A stretch of 64,000 bases of DNA from Salaquimonas sp. (GCA_022340185.1 JAJDOK010000123.1:1-64000); one strand, 5' to 3'; positions 15,977 through 25,101 are shown, counted from the stretch's first letter. Translations and numbers: made by a program. Notes: generated by a model from the sequence alone, not told the origin.

Positions 15977-18715
15977 TTGAATCAGATCGAACCGAATCTC
16001 CTTAAATACATATGGATGAATTCGCGGCGCGATCAGCTCTGGATGCTGGTCGTCATCCTTGCCTCCATGCCCTTCTACTTTCTCAGTCTCGACCTGCCCA
16101 AGCAGATCGTCAACGGCCCGATTCAGGGCCGTGGTTTCGAAAATCCCGATGACACCGCTTTTTTCCTGACGACCTATCTGCCGATACCCGAATGGCTGCT
16201 TTCCCCGCCGATCAAGATCTTCGACGGCTTCGAACTCGACCGTATCGCCTATCTCTTCGCGCTGTCGGGCGCCTTCCTGGTGCTGGTCGCCGTCAATGGC
16301 GGCTTCAAGCGCTACATCAACACCTACAAGGGCCGCATGGGCGAGCGCATGCTGCGCCTCCTGCGCTACCAGCTGTTCGATCGCGTGCTGCGCTATCCCC
16401 TGCCCCGTTTCCGCCGCACCAAGGCGTCCGAGATCGCCTCAATGATCAAGGACGAGGTCGAGCCGATGGGTAACTTCATCGGCGACGCCTTCACCCAGCC
16501 GCTGTTCCTGGGCGGCCAGGCAATCACCGGCCTCACCTTCATCTTTTTGCAAAACGTGCCGCTCGGCTTCATCACACTGGTCATCGTCGTCTTCCAGGCC
16601 TGGCTCATTCCGCGCCTTCGCCGCCGCCTGATCGTGCTCAACAAACAACAGCAGATCGAGGCGCGGCAGATGGCCGGACGTTTGGGAGAAGTCGTCGAGA
16701 GCATCCAGGAGGTGCATACCAACGACACCACCAATTACGAGCGGGCGAACATCGCCAAAACGTTGAACAGCCTTTATTTCCTGCGTTTCGAAATTTTCCA
16801 GCGCAAGTTTTATATCAAATATCTCAACAACATGCTGATCCAGTTCCTGGCGTTCCTGTTCTATGCTGCCGGGGGCTATCTGGCGATCCGCGGCTCGCTC
16901 GACATCGGTCAGCTCGTCGCCGTCATCGCCGCCTACAAGGATCTCCCCGACCCGATTCGCGGCCTGATCGACTACGACCAGCAGCGCCTCACCGTCGACG
17001 TGCGCTACAAGCAGATCGTCGAACAATTCGCGGCCGACGATCTGCAGGATCCCAGTCAGCAGCGCATCGCCGACGAGCCTGTTGCCCCGCTCAAGAAGGG
17101 ATTCGACATCGTCAACCTGCAGGTCATCGACGAGACGGGTTCGAAGCTGATCGAAAAGGCGACCACGCAGATCGATATCGGCGAGCAGGTCTGCGTCGTC
17201 GGTGCGGTCAATTCCGGCGCCACCCATTTCACCGAGATCGTGGCGCGGCTCTTGCGCCATTCTTCCGGCCGGATCGAACTCAACGGTCATCCTATCGAAC
17301 AACTGCCCGAATACATTACCGGTCGCCGTCTCGGCTATGTCGACGCCAGCACCTATTTTCCGCAGAATACCATCTTCGATACGCTGACCTATGTGCTGAA
17401 GAACCAGCCTGTCACCGCGCACGATCGCAGCGAGGAAGAACAGGCCCAGTACCAGATCGAGCTGGCCGAGACGCGCCGCGCCGGCAATACCGAGCTCGAC
17501 ATCGAAGCAGACTGGATCGATCGCGAGCGGCTCGGCGTCAAGAGCGATGAGGGGCTGATCGAGGAAATCCACAAGGTGCTGGTCGACCTGGATTTCGCCG
17601 ACGATGTACGCGCGCTCGGTCTGCGCGGCACGCTCGATCCGGCACGCCATCCGCTGCTCTGCGAGGCGTTGGTCAAGGCGCGCCACCGCTTCCGAAGCCG
17701 CCTGACGGAACTGGGTCTCGATGGAATCGTCGAACCGTTCGAGCCCGAGCGTTACAACAACCAGGCCACGATCGGCGAAAACCTGCTGTTCGGCACGGCG
17801 GTCGAACCGGCCTATAACCCGGCGCATTTCCCTTCAAACATCATGGTGCGCTCGGTTCTGGCCGAAACCGGTCTCGAGGAACGCCTGTTCGAGATGGGCA
17901 AGGAAGTCGCCGCGACCACGGTCGAACTGTTTGGTGATCTGTCCGCCGACAACCCGTTCTTCGACCAGCTCGACTACATGGATGCCGAGGAGATTCCCGA
18001 ATACCGTGCGGCACTCAACAGGATCGGACACCTTAGGCTTGAGGAAATCAGCGACATCGACCAGAAACTCATTCTCAAGCTGCCTTTTGCCTATGTCGAG
18101 ACACGCAATCGCCTTGGCCTGCTCGACGACGAGTTGAAATCGACGATCGTCGAGGCCCGCCGCAAACTGCGCGATACACTCGAACAACTGGCAACGCCTC
18201 CGGTCAGCTTCTTCGACCCCGACCGCTATAATGCAGCCGCCAGCGTGATGGACAATGTTCTGCTCGGCCGCATCTCGTCGACCGTCGCCGAAGCGCCGGA
18301 AAGGGTGACGAACGCCATCCGCAAGCTGCTTGCCGAAATGGAACTGACCGATGACATCTTCCGCATCGGTCTGGAATTCAACATCGGCACCGGGGGGAAA
18401 AGGCTGTCGGAGACGCAGCGCCAGAAGCTGCACCTGGCGCGCACGCTGCTCAAGCGCCCCGATTTCCTCATCGTCAACCAGGCGCTCAACGCCCTTGACG
18501 GCCGCCTTCAGCGTCAGATCATCGAAGCCGTGCTCGCCCGTTCCAAGGGCCGCGACGGCGAGCGCTTCGGTGTCATCTGGTCGCCGATGAGTGTCGGTAT
18601 TTCAGAATTGTTCGACCGCGTACTGGTCTTCGAGAACGGTGTGCTTGTGGCCGATGGCAAGCCGTCGCAACTGGCCAGGGAATCAGGCGCTTACAGCGAG
18701 CTGATCAGAGCGTGA
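15977..18715 (+). CDS. ABC-exporter-like membrane protein with an enlarged, degenerate nucleotide-binding domain
   Basis: 913 residues from TTG 15977 behind AGGGGA; ATG 15938 and 15884 are alternatives in the same frame. About four to six hydrophobic segments lie in residues 15-330 and resemble an ABC exporter membrane domain. The C-terminal region is about 530 residues, twice a normal NBD. The Walker A equivalent is G-A-V-N-S-G-A-T (409-416), with Ala415 where Lys should be. The signature is L-S-E-T-Q (810-814). Walker B ends V-N-Q (Asn834, Gln835 for Asp, Glu), and the H-loop His is replaced (W-S-P-M-S, about 868-872). Q-loop-like stretches occur three times (Gln463, Gln596, Ala754). ATP hydrolysis seems impossible by the normal mechanism. 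It sits between a cyclase and a cNMP-binding protein. Confidence 0.82.
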   Translation: MNQIEPNLLKYIWMNSRRDQLWMLVVILASMPFYFLSLDLPKQIVNGPIQGRGFENPDDTAFFLTTYLPIPEWLLSPPIKIFDGFELDRIAYLFALSGAFLVLVAVNGGFKRYINTYKGRMGERMLRLLRYQLFDRVLRYPLPRFRRTKASEIASMIKDEVEPMGNFIGDAFTQPLFLGGQAITGLTFIFLQNVPLGFITLVIVVFQAWLIPRLRRRLIVLNKQQQIEARQMAGRLGEVVESIQEVHTNDTTNYERANIAKTLNSLYFLRFEIFQRKFYIKYLNNMLIQFLAFLFYAAGGYLAIRGSLDIGQLVAVIAAYKDLPDPIRGLIDYDQQRLTVDVRYKQIVEQFAADDLQDPSQQRIADEPVAPLKKGFDIVNLQVIDETGSKLIEKATTQIDIGEQVCVVGAVNSGATHFTEIVARLLRHSSGRIELNGHPIEQLPEYITGRRLGYVDASTYFPQNTIFDTLTYVLKNQPVTAHDRSEEEQAQYQIELAETRRAGNTELDIEADWIDRERLGVKSDEGLIEEIHKVLVDLDFADDVRALGLRGTLDPARHPLLCEALVKARHRFRSRLTELGLDGIVEPFEPERYNNQATIGENLLFGTAVEPAYNPAHFPSNIMVRSVLAETGLEERLFEMGKEVAATTVELFGDLSADNPFFDQLDYMDAEEIPEYRAALNRIGHLRLEEISDIDQKLILKLPFAYVETRNRLGLLDDELKSTIVEARRKLRDTLEQLATPPVSFFDPDRYNAAASVMDNVLLGRISSTVAEAPERVTNAIRKLLAEMELTDDIFRIGLEFNIGTGGKRLSETQRQKLHLARTLLKRPDFLIVNQALNALDGRLQRQIIEAVLARSKGRDGERFGVIWSPMSVGISELFDRVLVFENGVLVADGKPSQLARESGAYSELIRA

Positions 18716-18782
18716 AGCAAAAATAACATGCATGCGACCAGCCGGATAACTACATGAACAGGGACAAGGAGAGGATGGGCTG

Positions 18783-19253
18783 ATGGCTACTTTGAGCGAC
18801 GAAGTGGACATGCTGCGGCGCATTCCCCTGTTTGCGGCGATCGATCCCGGCAAGCTCAAACTGCTTGCCTTTGCGTCCGACCGCATGATCTATCGCGACG
18901 GACAGCCGATCTGCCGTCAGGGCGAAGTCGGTGATGCAGCCTATGTCGTGGTTAAGGGCGTGGCCGATATCGTGGTTGAGACGAATGGCGGTGAAATCGT
19001 CGTTGCCGAAGCCAAGGAAAATGCCGTGATCGGTGAAATCGCCATCCTTTGCGATGTGCCGCGTACGGCAACAGTGCGCGCGCGTGGCGAATTGACCGCG
19101 CTCAAGATCAAGAAGGAGCATTTCCTGGGCCTGATGATGGATTTCCCCAAGCTTGGCATTCAGGTGATGCGCGAACTGGCGCTTCGCCTGTCGCGCACAA
19201 CCTCCGAACTGACCGAGGCTCGCCGCGAACTAGAAGCCCTCAGGTCTGGCTGA
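18783..19253 (+). CDS. cyclic nucleotide-binding (CNBD) protein
   Basis: 156 residues, essentially one CRP-like beta-barrel domain plus a C-terminal helix; there is no DNA-binding domain. The phosphate-binding cassette reads G-E-I-A-I-L then P-R-T-A-T-V, with the Glu and Arg needed to hold the ribose and cyclic phosphate, so cAMP or cGMP binding is likely. It follows the pseudo-ABC gene by 67 bases and precedes the MBL hydrolase by 16 bases. A stand-alone CNBD usually acts as a regulatory subunit, and the flanking proteins are the obvious candidates. Confidence 0.9.
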   Translation: MATLSDEVDMLRRIPLFAAIDPGKLKLLAFASDRMIYRDGQPICRQGEVGDAAYVVVKGVADIVVETNGGEIVVAEAKENAVIGEIAILCDVPRTATVRARGELTALKIKKEHFLGLMMDFPKLGIQVMRELALRLSRTTSELTEARRELEALRSG

Positions 19254-19269
19254 CGGACGCGGAGCATTC

Positions 19270-20115
19270 ATGGTGGTTCACAACAGCCGCGACATCTTCG
19301 CCGTCACCTTCTGGGGGGTTCGCGGCACGCTCGCTTCACCCGGGTGCGAGTTCAAGCGGACCGGCGGCAACACGATTTGCGCACAACTCAGATGCGGCGA
19401 CCGTACCATCATCTTCGATGCCGGCACCGGCATTCGCGCGCTTGGCAGCCATTTGATCGAACAGGCCGAGATACGCCGGATCGACCTTATGCTGACACAT
19501 GTCCATTACGACCATGTCGAGGGTCTTCCCTTCTTCGCCCCCTTTTTCTCTCCCGATTTCAAGGTCGATGTCTGGCTGGGGGAGATCGACGGCGCCTCCT
19601 CCACCGAGGATGCCGTCAAGGGCCTGATGCGCCGGCCCTATTTCCCTGTCGGCCCGGACGTGTTCCAGGCCGGCATCACCTATCGTGAAGTCGCCACCCA
19701 TGCAGCCTTCGAACTGGGTGATGGCATTTCGATCAGAACCGCGCCGATGAACCATCCCGGCGGCGCGACCGGTTACCGTATCGACTATCGCGGCCGATCC
19801 TTCGCCTTCGTCACCGATACCGAGCATGTGATGGGCGAAACGGATATGGGGATCGTCGACCTGATTTCGGGCGTCGACTGCTTTGCCTACGATTCCAGCC
19901 TGACCGACGCCGAACTGCCCGATTTCGCCGGCTATGGCCACTCCACCTGGGAGGAAGGCCTGCGGCTGCGCGACAAGGCCGGTGCCGGCGCCTTTCTGGC
20001 GCTGCATCACATGCCCTTTCGTACCGACGACGAACTCGACGCCATCGAAGTCGCGATCAAGAAATGGCATCCACCCAGTGGCGTAGCCCGCGAGGGTCAG
20101 ACCATCAAGCTCTGA
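19270..20115 (+). CDS. metallo-beta-lactamase-fold hydrolase (PhnP/RNase Z-like group)
   Basis: 281 residues. The N-terminal G-V-R-G-T-L-A-S-P-G and G-G-N-T signatures, and the metal motif H77-V-H79-Y-D81-H82, place it with Lactamase_B_2/COG1235-type phosphodiesterases. Downstream ligands are present: N-H-P-G-G, V-T-D-T-E-H and L-H-H-M-P. Characterised relatives cleave cyclic or linear phosphodiesters. The start 16 bases after the CNBD protein makes co-expression likely. A role in removing a cyclic nucleotide or related signal is attractive but unproven. There is no signal peptide, so it is cytoplasmic. Confidence 0.88.
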   Translation: MVVHNSRDIFAVTFWGVRGTLASPGCEFKRTGGNTICAQLRCGDRTIIFDAGTGIRALGSHLIEQAEIRRIDLMLTHVHYDHVEGLPFFAPFFSPDFKVDVWLGEIDGASSTEDAVKGLMRRPYFPVGPDVFQAGITYREVATHAAFELGDGISIRTAPMNHPGGATGYRIDYRGRSFAFVTDTEHVMGETDMGIVDLISGVDCFAYDSSLTDAELPDFAGYGHSTWEEGLRLRDKAGAGAFLALHHMPFRTDDELDAIEVAIKKWHPPSGVAREGQTIKL

Positions 20116-20178
20116 CGATCCGCGAAGCCGACCTTCACCGCCAATCGGGCCGAAAGGGCGGATACGCCGCCGAACCGG

Positions 20179-21036
20179 TCATTGCTTGCCCGAACGATCA
20201 CGCCCGGAATCTTCACCGATGCCGGGTCCACCGGTGTTGTCCGGCGCGAAATCGCCATTGCTGTTCGTGGTTCCGCCTCGCGTGGCTTCCTGCGCTGCCC
20301 GCGCCGAGCATGCCACGGTCGGCACCCGCCACTGGCGCTGAAAACGGCTCTGGTTCTCGCTCAGCCTGAACTGAGCCGCCTCTTGAGTGCGCGATCGCTG
20401 GCGTGAGCGCAGGAAGGGCAAACGTTCGATATCGGACGGCGAGCGCACCTCGATGATGTCGCAGGAGCGGCTGACATTCATGCAGGCCTGCGCGCTGGTG
20501 CATACCCGCAGCGCGCCCCTGAACAACACGACCTTGGTGTTCCCGGTCGGTTCATCCACATAAACGTCGAAAATCGTCCCGCGTACACCGATGGCGGATA
20601 GCGGTGTTTGGATATTGAACGCCTTCTTGGGTGAATCGCCGGTGATGAAACGAAAGGCGCCCTTGGTCACTTTGAGCGTCGCGGCGGAAAAGCCCTTGTC
20701 CGAAACCACGAAATCGTCGAGCGAGATCGCGGAATTCTCGCCGACGATGACCAGCGAATCGTCATTCAGCCTGAGTTCGCCGTGCGAGTCGGCACCCGCG
20801 GCGATTGTTTCGGCGTCAAACACCGGATCGGCAACCGCCAGCCGTCGCGCCGCGCTTTTATCCTGCGATCCGGTCACCGTGTTGTGGATTGCAGAAGCCT
20901 CGCCGAGCTTGTCGGCCGCCATCGAAACGGTGGCCGACCCGGCGACGATAAAGAGCGCCAGAGCCGCTGCAAACCGAAAGATGCCAGACCTGCCCGACCC
21001 GCACCACGGGATCGGTGTGTTCATGAATGCTCGCAT
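20179..21036 (-). CDS. periplasmic FecR-domain protein
   Basis: About 285 residues from ATG 21036; upstream ATGs in the same frame (to 21162) give an unlikely N-terminus. A signal peptide follows the start (F-R-F-A-A-A-L-A-L-F-I-V-A-G, cleavage near S-M-A-A). The FecR beta-sandwich spans about residues 75-175, with T-P-L-S-A-I-G-V-R-G-T-I-F-D as the hallmark. The C-terminal 90 residues are Arg-, Gln- and Gly-rich and probably disordered. There is no N-terminal anti-sigma segment, so this is not a classical FecR regulator. Stand-alone FecR proteins are often found beside CHASE2 cyclases, as here, where the cyclase is divergent. It may be a periplasmic partner of the CHASE2 domain. Confidence 0.85.
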   Translation of the reverse strand: MRAFMNTPIPWCGSGRSGIFRFAAALALFIVAGSATVSMAADKLGEASAIHNTVTGSQDKSAARRLAVADPVFDAETIAAGADSHGELRLNDDSLVIVGENSAISLDDFVVSDKGFSAATLKVTKGAFRFITGDSPKKAFNIQTPLSAIGVRGTIFDVYVDEPTGNTKVVLFRGALRVCTSAQACMNVSRSCDIIEVRSPSDIERLPFLRSRQRSRTQEAAQFRLSENQSRFQRQWRVPTVACSARAAQEATRGGTTNSNGDFAPDNTGGPGIGEDSGRDRSGKQ

Positions 21037-21284
21037 GAATTTTCCGCATCCGTTCAGGAGGCAATTCTCTTGCCAGTGGACAATCGCCCCTGAAGCTGTC
21101 GGAACATAACCGCAAGCTTCGCCAAAGGCCATAGCGCTTACGTGACGGAAGTCACACTGCAAACAGCCACCTAAACATCCTGAAGCGCCCCTTTTTGGGC
21201 GTTGGACATGGTTACGCCAATCGCCTAGCTTTCCCCACCGCCCGTGCGCGTCACACGGCGTTGCCGATTCTTTCCGGGACCCTC

Positions 21285-23483
21285 ATGCGATTATTGAAGA
21301 ACCCGCGCATCCTTGTCTTCCTGGCAGCGATCCTCGTATTGGCCGGGGCGCGCCAGCTTCGCCTGTACGATCCCCCACTGATCGCCTCATTGCGCGACCT
21401 GACCTTCGATTCCTATCAGCGCATCAAGCCGCGCCAGCCGCTTGGCCAGCCGATTCGCATCATCGATGTCGATGAAGCCTCCATCGCCGAGTTCGGCCAG
21501 TGGCCGTGGCCGCGCACCCGCATCGCCCAGATCGTCGACCGTGTACGAGAACTGGGAGGCGCCTGCATCGCTTTCGATATCGTCTTTTCCGAGCCCGACC
21601 GCACCGGCCCGGCAGGCATGCTTGCCGAATTGAAGGAACGAGAGGTGCCCGACCGCGCTACGCTGGAATCGATGATCGCCTCCATTCCCGACAACGACAC
21701 GGTCCTTGCACAGGCGATGGAGAAGACACCAACCGTGCTCGGTTTCTTCAACGAACCGAATTCGAAGCTCGGCCTTCCCGAACCGAAAGCGGGTTTCGCC
21801 ATGCTTGGCGCCGATCCGGCACCGGTGCTCCAGACAATCACGTCGAGCGTGATGAGCCTGCCCATCTTTCGCAAGGCTGCGCTCGGCTCTGGCTCGATCA
21901 CGCTTACCCTCAACAAGAACGACGACATCATTCGCCGTGTGCCGATGTTCATGAAAGCGTCGGAGGGCCGCAAATATCCAAGCTTGGCGCTCGAGGCGCT
22001 CCGGGTTGTACTGGGCGCTAAAAGCTATGTTCTCAAGACGAGCGAGGCGAGCGGCGAAGTCAGTGGCGGCGGTCTCGCCATGACAGCTTTCAAGGTCGGC
22101 CAGTTCGAGGTGCCCGTCAACGAATATGGCGAATTGTTGATCTATTATTCGAGGAACGATCCGAGCCTATACATCCCTGCCAGGGACATTCTCGATCTCC
22201 CCGACGAACAACTCGAGCCGCTGATCAAGGGACATATCATTTTCGTTGGTGCATCCGCAATCGGCCTGCGCGACCTGCGCATCACCTCTCTGGGCGAAAG
22301 CGTGCCGGGCGTCTTCGTCCACGCCCAGATCGTCGACCAGATTCTCTCCAACGCATTTCTCAGCCGGCCCGACTGGGCAACCGGTGCGGAACTGGCGACC
22401 ATGCTCGTCGCTTCGCTGCTGCTGGTCGGCCTGTTGCCGTTCGTCGGCGCGGTCGCTTCAGGCATATTGGGTGCGCTGGTCGCCGCCGCGATGCTGGCCG
22501 GAAGCTGGTACGCCTTTTCGAGTTACGGCATCCTGCTCGACCCCGTCTTTCCGATGCTGACGGCCGCCGTGGTCTTTCTGGCCGCGACGATCTTCAATTT
22601 CGCCTACGCCGAGCGCGAGAAGCGCTTCGTGCGCGGCGCCTTCCAGCGCTACATCGCGCCGGATCTGCTGAAAAAGCTGGAAGACCATCCCGACATGCTG
22701 CGGCTCGGCGGCGAGATCCGCGACATGACGCTGATGTTCATGGACGTGCGCGGCTTCACCCCGATCTCCGAAAAACTGACGCCGGAAGAACTGGTCACCT
22801 TCCTCAACCAGCTTCTGTCGCCGCTTTCCGACGCGATCCTGGCGCACGAAGGAGCGATCGACAAATATATCGGCGATTCCATCATGGCCTTCTGGAATGC
22901 GCCGCTCGACGTCGACGACCACCGCAGGAAGGCCGTCCGCACAGCACTCGACATGACCGCCATCGTCGAGGAACTCAACCGCAACGACGCCTTCGGCTTC
23001 CGGGCGGCCGGCAAGGGGGTGGGCGACGTCCAGATTGGCGTCGGGATCAATTCGGGCGATGCCTGCGTCGGCAATATGGGTTCGATGAGCCGTTTCAACT
23101 ACTCGGTGGTCGGAGATACGGTCAACGTCGCCGCGCGGATCGAATCCTCTTGCAAGGTGGTTGGCTGGCCGGTGCTGGTGTCCGAGGACACGGCCGAAGC
23201 GATCGAGGATTTCGCCCTGCTCGAAGCCGGTGCCATCGCGCTCAAGGGCAAATCCCGGCCTGCCAAGCTCTATGCCGTGATCGGCGACGAGACGCTGGCG
23301 CAAACCGCGGACTGGCAGACGATGCGTCAACGCCATGAAGCCTTTCTGGAAGCGCTCGCCGCCGGAAAGCAGGACGAGGTCGAGCCTCTCAAGCAGGCCT
23401 GTCTTGCCGTGGCGCCGCCCGGCCTTGACCAATTCTACAGCGAACTCGCCGCCGCCGGCGCAAGCCGGCTCGCCGCCGAATAG
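21285..23483 (+). CDS. CHASE2-domain adenylate cyclase, membrane-bound
   Basis: 732 residues from ATG 21285; the longer frame to 21195 adds a non-membrane Arg/Ala-rich stretch. An N-terminal helix (about 8-25) is followed by a periplasmic CHASE2 sensor (about 30-340, with L-R-D-L-T-F-D and I-D-E-A/D-V-D-E-A type motifs). Three closely spaced membrane helices lie at about 360-440, then the class III catalytic domain (from about 480). F-M-D-V-R-G-F-T gives the first metal Asp. D-K-Y-I-G-D gives the adenine Lys and second metal Asp. G-D-T-V-N-V-A-A-R gives the other specificity Asp with the Asn and Arg. It is a fully canonical adenylate cyclase. The photolyase gene starts 11 bases after its stop. 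Confidence 0.92.
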   Translation: MRLLKNPRILVFLAAILVLAGARQLRLYDPPLIASLRDLTFDSYQRIKPRQPLGQPIRIIDVDEASIAEFGQWPWPRTRIAQIVDRVRELGGACIAFDIVFSEPDRTGPAGMLAELKEREVPDRATLESMIASIPDNDTVLAQAMEKTPTVLGFFNEPNSKLGLPEPKAGFAMLGADPAPVLQTITSSVMSLPIFRKAALGSGSITLTLNKNDDIIRRVPMFMKASEGRKYPSLALEALRVVLGAKSYVLKTSEASGEVSGGGLAMTAFKVGQFEVPVNEYGELLIYYSRNDPSLYIPARDILDLPDEQLEPLIKGHIIFVGASAIGLRDLRITSLGESVPGVFVHAQIVDQILSNAFLSRPDWATGAELATMLVASLLLVGLLPFVGAVASGILGALVAAAMLAGSWYAFSSYGILLDPVFPMLTAAVVFLAATIFNFAYAEREKRFVRGAFQRYIAPDLLKKLEDHPDMLRLGGEIRDMTLMFMDVRGFTPISEKLTPEELVTFLNQLLSPLSDAILAHEGAIDKYIGDSIMAFWNAPLDVDDHRRKAVRTALDMTAIVEELNRNDAFGFRAAGKGVGDVQIGVGINSGDACVGNMGSMSRFNYSVVGDTVNVAARIESSCKVVGWPVLVSEDTAEAIEDFALLEAGAIALKGKSRPAKLYAVIGDETLAQTADWQTMRQRHEAFLEALAAGKQDEVEPLKQACLAVAPPGLDQFYSELAAAGASRLAAE

Positions 23484-23494
23484 GGGCGGACGCC

Positions 23495-24934
23495 ATGGCG
23501 GGCGACACTCCCGTTATCGTCTGGTTGCGCACCGATTTGCGTGTGGCCGACAATCCGGCGCTGCATCACGCCACCGCGACAAGCGCGCCGATCCTGCCGC
23601 TCTATGTCCACGACACTCAATCGAAGGGATTGCGTGCGCCGGGCGCGGCACAGAACTGGTTCCTGCATCATGCACTTGCCGGATTGAATGACAGGCTAAC
23701 GCGACTAGGCACCCCGTTGGTCACCGCGAAAGGCGCAGCTTCACCAGTACTCGACCGTCTGATCGCGCAGACCGGAGCGAGCGCCGTCTACTGGAATCGT
23801 CGCCACGTCCCCGCAGAATTCGAGCTCGACCGCGCCATCGAGGATCGGCTGAAGCAAGGGGGCATCAAGGTCGAAACCTTCCGCGCCGGCCTTTTGCACG
23901 AACCTTCGCACGTGTTGAGCGCTTCCGGCCAATCATTCAAGGTCTTCACGCCGTTCTGGCGCGCCTTCCAGCGCACAATTACACCGAGAGCACCCTGCCC
24001 TGCGCCAAAGCGCATTCAAGGCTTTGCCGGTGCGCCGCAAAGCCTGCCGCTCGACGAACTCGGCCTGTTACCAACCAAACCCGACTGGGCCGGCGGCCTG
24101 CGCGAGACATGGCGAGCGGACGAAGATGCAGCCCATGACGTTCTTGACGAATTCAACCGGCATGGTCTGGCAGGCTATGCCGAGCGGCGCGATTATCCCG
24201 GCGAGAGCCATGTTTCGCGCCTGTCGCCCTATTTGCGCTGGGGCGTGATCTCGCCCTATCAGGTCTGGCATGCGGTCCGGTCCGCCGGGGGCACGCAGGC
24301 GGACGAGGAGAAGTTCCTGCAGGAAATCGCCTGGCGGGAATTCTGGTATCAACTGCTCGCCCATTTTCCCGATCTCGCCAGTCGCAATTTCCATGAGAAA
24401 TTCGACCATTACCCGTGGGTTGGGGATTCACCGCATCTCGAAACCTGGAAGATGGGAAAGACCGGCTATCCGATCGTCGATGCCGGCATGCGCCAATTGT
24501 GGGAGACCGGTTACATGCACAACCGCGTGCGCATGATTACGGCCTCCTTTCTGGTCAAGCACCTGATGGTCCACTGGCAAATCGGCGAAAAGTGGTTCTG
24601 GGATACGCTCATCGACGGCGACCCGGCGTCCAATCCGGCAAGTTGGCAATGGGTCGCCGGCTCCGGAGCGGATGGTCAGCCCTTTTTCCGTATCTTCAAT
24701 CCGGTAACGCAGGCGGAGAGGTTCGATCCTTCCGGCGCCTATGTCCGCCGCTTCGTGCCCGAGATCGCCGCACTGCCGGACCGGCACCTGCATGCGCCAT
24801 GGCTGGCGCCCGAAAATGTGCTTGAGCAATGCGGCATTCGTCTGGGCGAAACCTATCCCTGGCCGGTGGTCGATCACAAAAAGGCGCGCGAGTGCGCGCT
24901 ACGGGCTTTCCGGCAATTGGGCAATCAGGGTTAG
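23495..24934 (+). CDS. phrB: deoxyribodipyrimidine photo-lyase
   Basis: 479 residues. The N-terminal photolyase alpha/beta domain (W-L-R-T-D-L-R, about 5-165) binds the antenna cofactor. The FAD domain (about 205-475) has L-S-P-Y-L-R-W-G, Y-M-H-N-R-V-R-M and W-Q-W-V-A-G-S-G-A-D. This is a class I CPD photolyase, repairing UV-induced pyrimidine dimers with blue light. It starts 11 bases after the CHASE2 cyclase, so the two are probably on one transcript. A perfect hairpin follows 21 bases after its stop. Confidence 0.94.
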   Translation: MAGDTPVIVWLRTDLRVADNPALHHATATSAPILPLYVHDTQSKGLRAPGAAQNWFLHHALAGLNDRLTRLGTPLVTAKGAASPVLDRLIAQTGASAVYWNRRHVPAEFELDRAIEDRLKQGGIKVETFRAGLLHEPSHVLSASGQSFKVFTPFWRAFQRTITPRAPCPAPKRIQGFAGAPQSLPLDELGLLPTKPDWAGGLRETWRADEDAAHDVLDEFNRHGLAGYAERRDYPGESHVSRLSPYLRWGVISPYQVWHAVRSAGGTQADEEKFLQEIAWREFWYQLLAHFPDLASRNFHEKFDHYPWVGDSPHLETWKMGKTGYPIVDAGMRQLWETGYMHNRVRMITASFLVKHLMVHWQIGEKWFWDTLIDGDPASNPASWQWVAGSGADGQPFFRIFNPVTQAERFDPSGAYVRRFVPEIAALPDRHLHAPWLAPENVLEQCGIRLGETYPWPVVDHKKARECALRAFRQLGNQG

Positions 24935-24950
24935 GCTGTATCGACGCAAG

Positions 24951-24980
24951 AAAAAGGGGAACGTCTTGCGACGTTCCCCC
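24951..24980. terminator. strong hairpin with its T-tract on the minus strand
   Basis: A perfect 10-bp inverted repeat (24956-24965 and 24970-24979, loop TTGC) follows phrB. On the plus strand the stem is followed by CCTGTTG, a poor U-tract. Read on the minus strand it is followed by TTTTTCTT. It may end phrB transcripts weakly, but it is better built to stop transcription coming leftward from the cysK upstream region. Confidence 0.55.
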
Positions 24981-25008
24981 CTGTTGCCTCAGAGCAAGGA
25001 GCCCGCCG

Positions 25009-25101
25009 ATGGAAATCGTTCGGTCCCCAATGATCATCTACGAGCCGAATAAGACGGAAAAAAGATCGGCTGCACGCTTTACCTGCTCAACCGTTCAATA
25101 A
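25009..25101 (+). CDS. possible small protein or leader peptide upstream of cysK
   Basis: A 30-codon frame begins at ATG 25009 with AAGGAG 8 bases upstream, the best Shine-Dalgarno in this gap, and ends at TAA 25101. The peptide (M-E-I-V-R-S-P-M-I-I-Y-E-P-N) is mildly basic with a single Cys near its end. It lies after the phrB hairpin and about 110 bases before the cysteine synthase gene. It resembles no family I recognise. It could be a leader peptide or a chance frame. Confidence 0.35.
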   Translation: MEIVRSPMIIYEPNKTEKRSAARFTCSTVQ

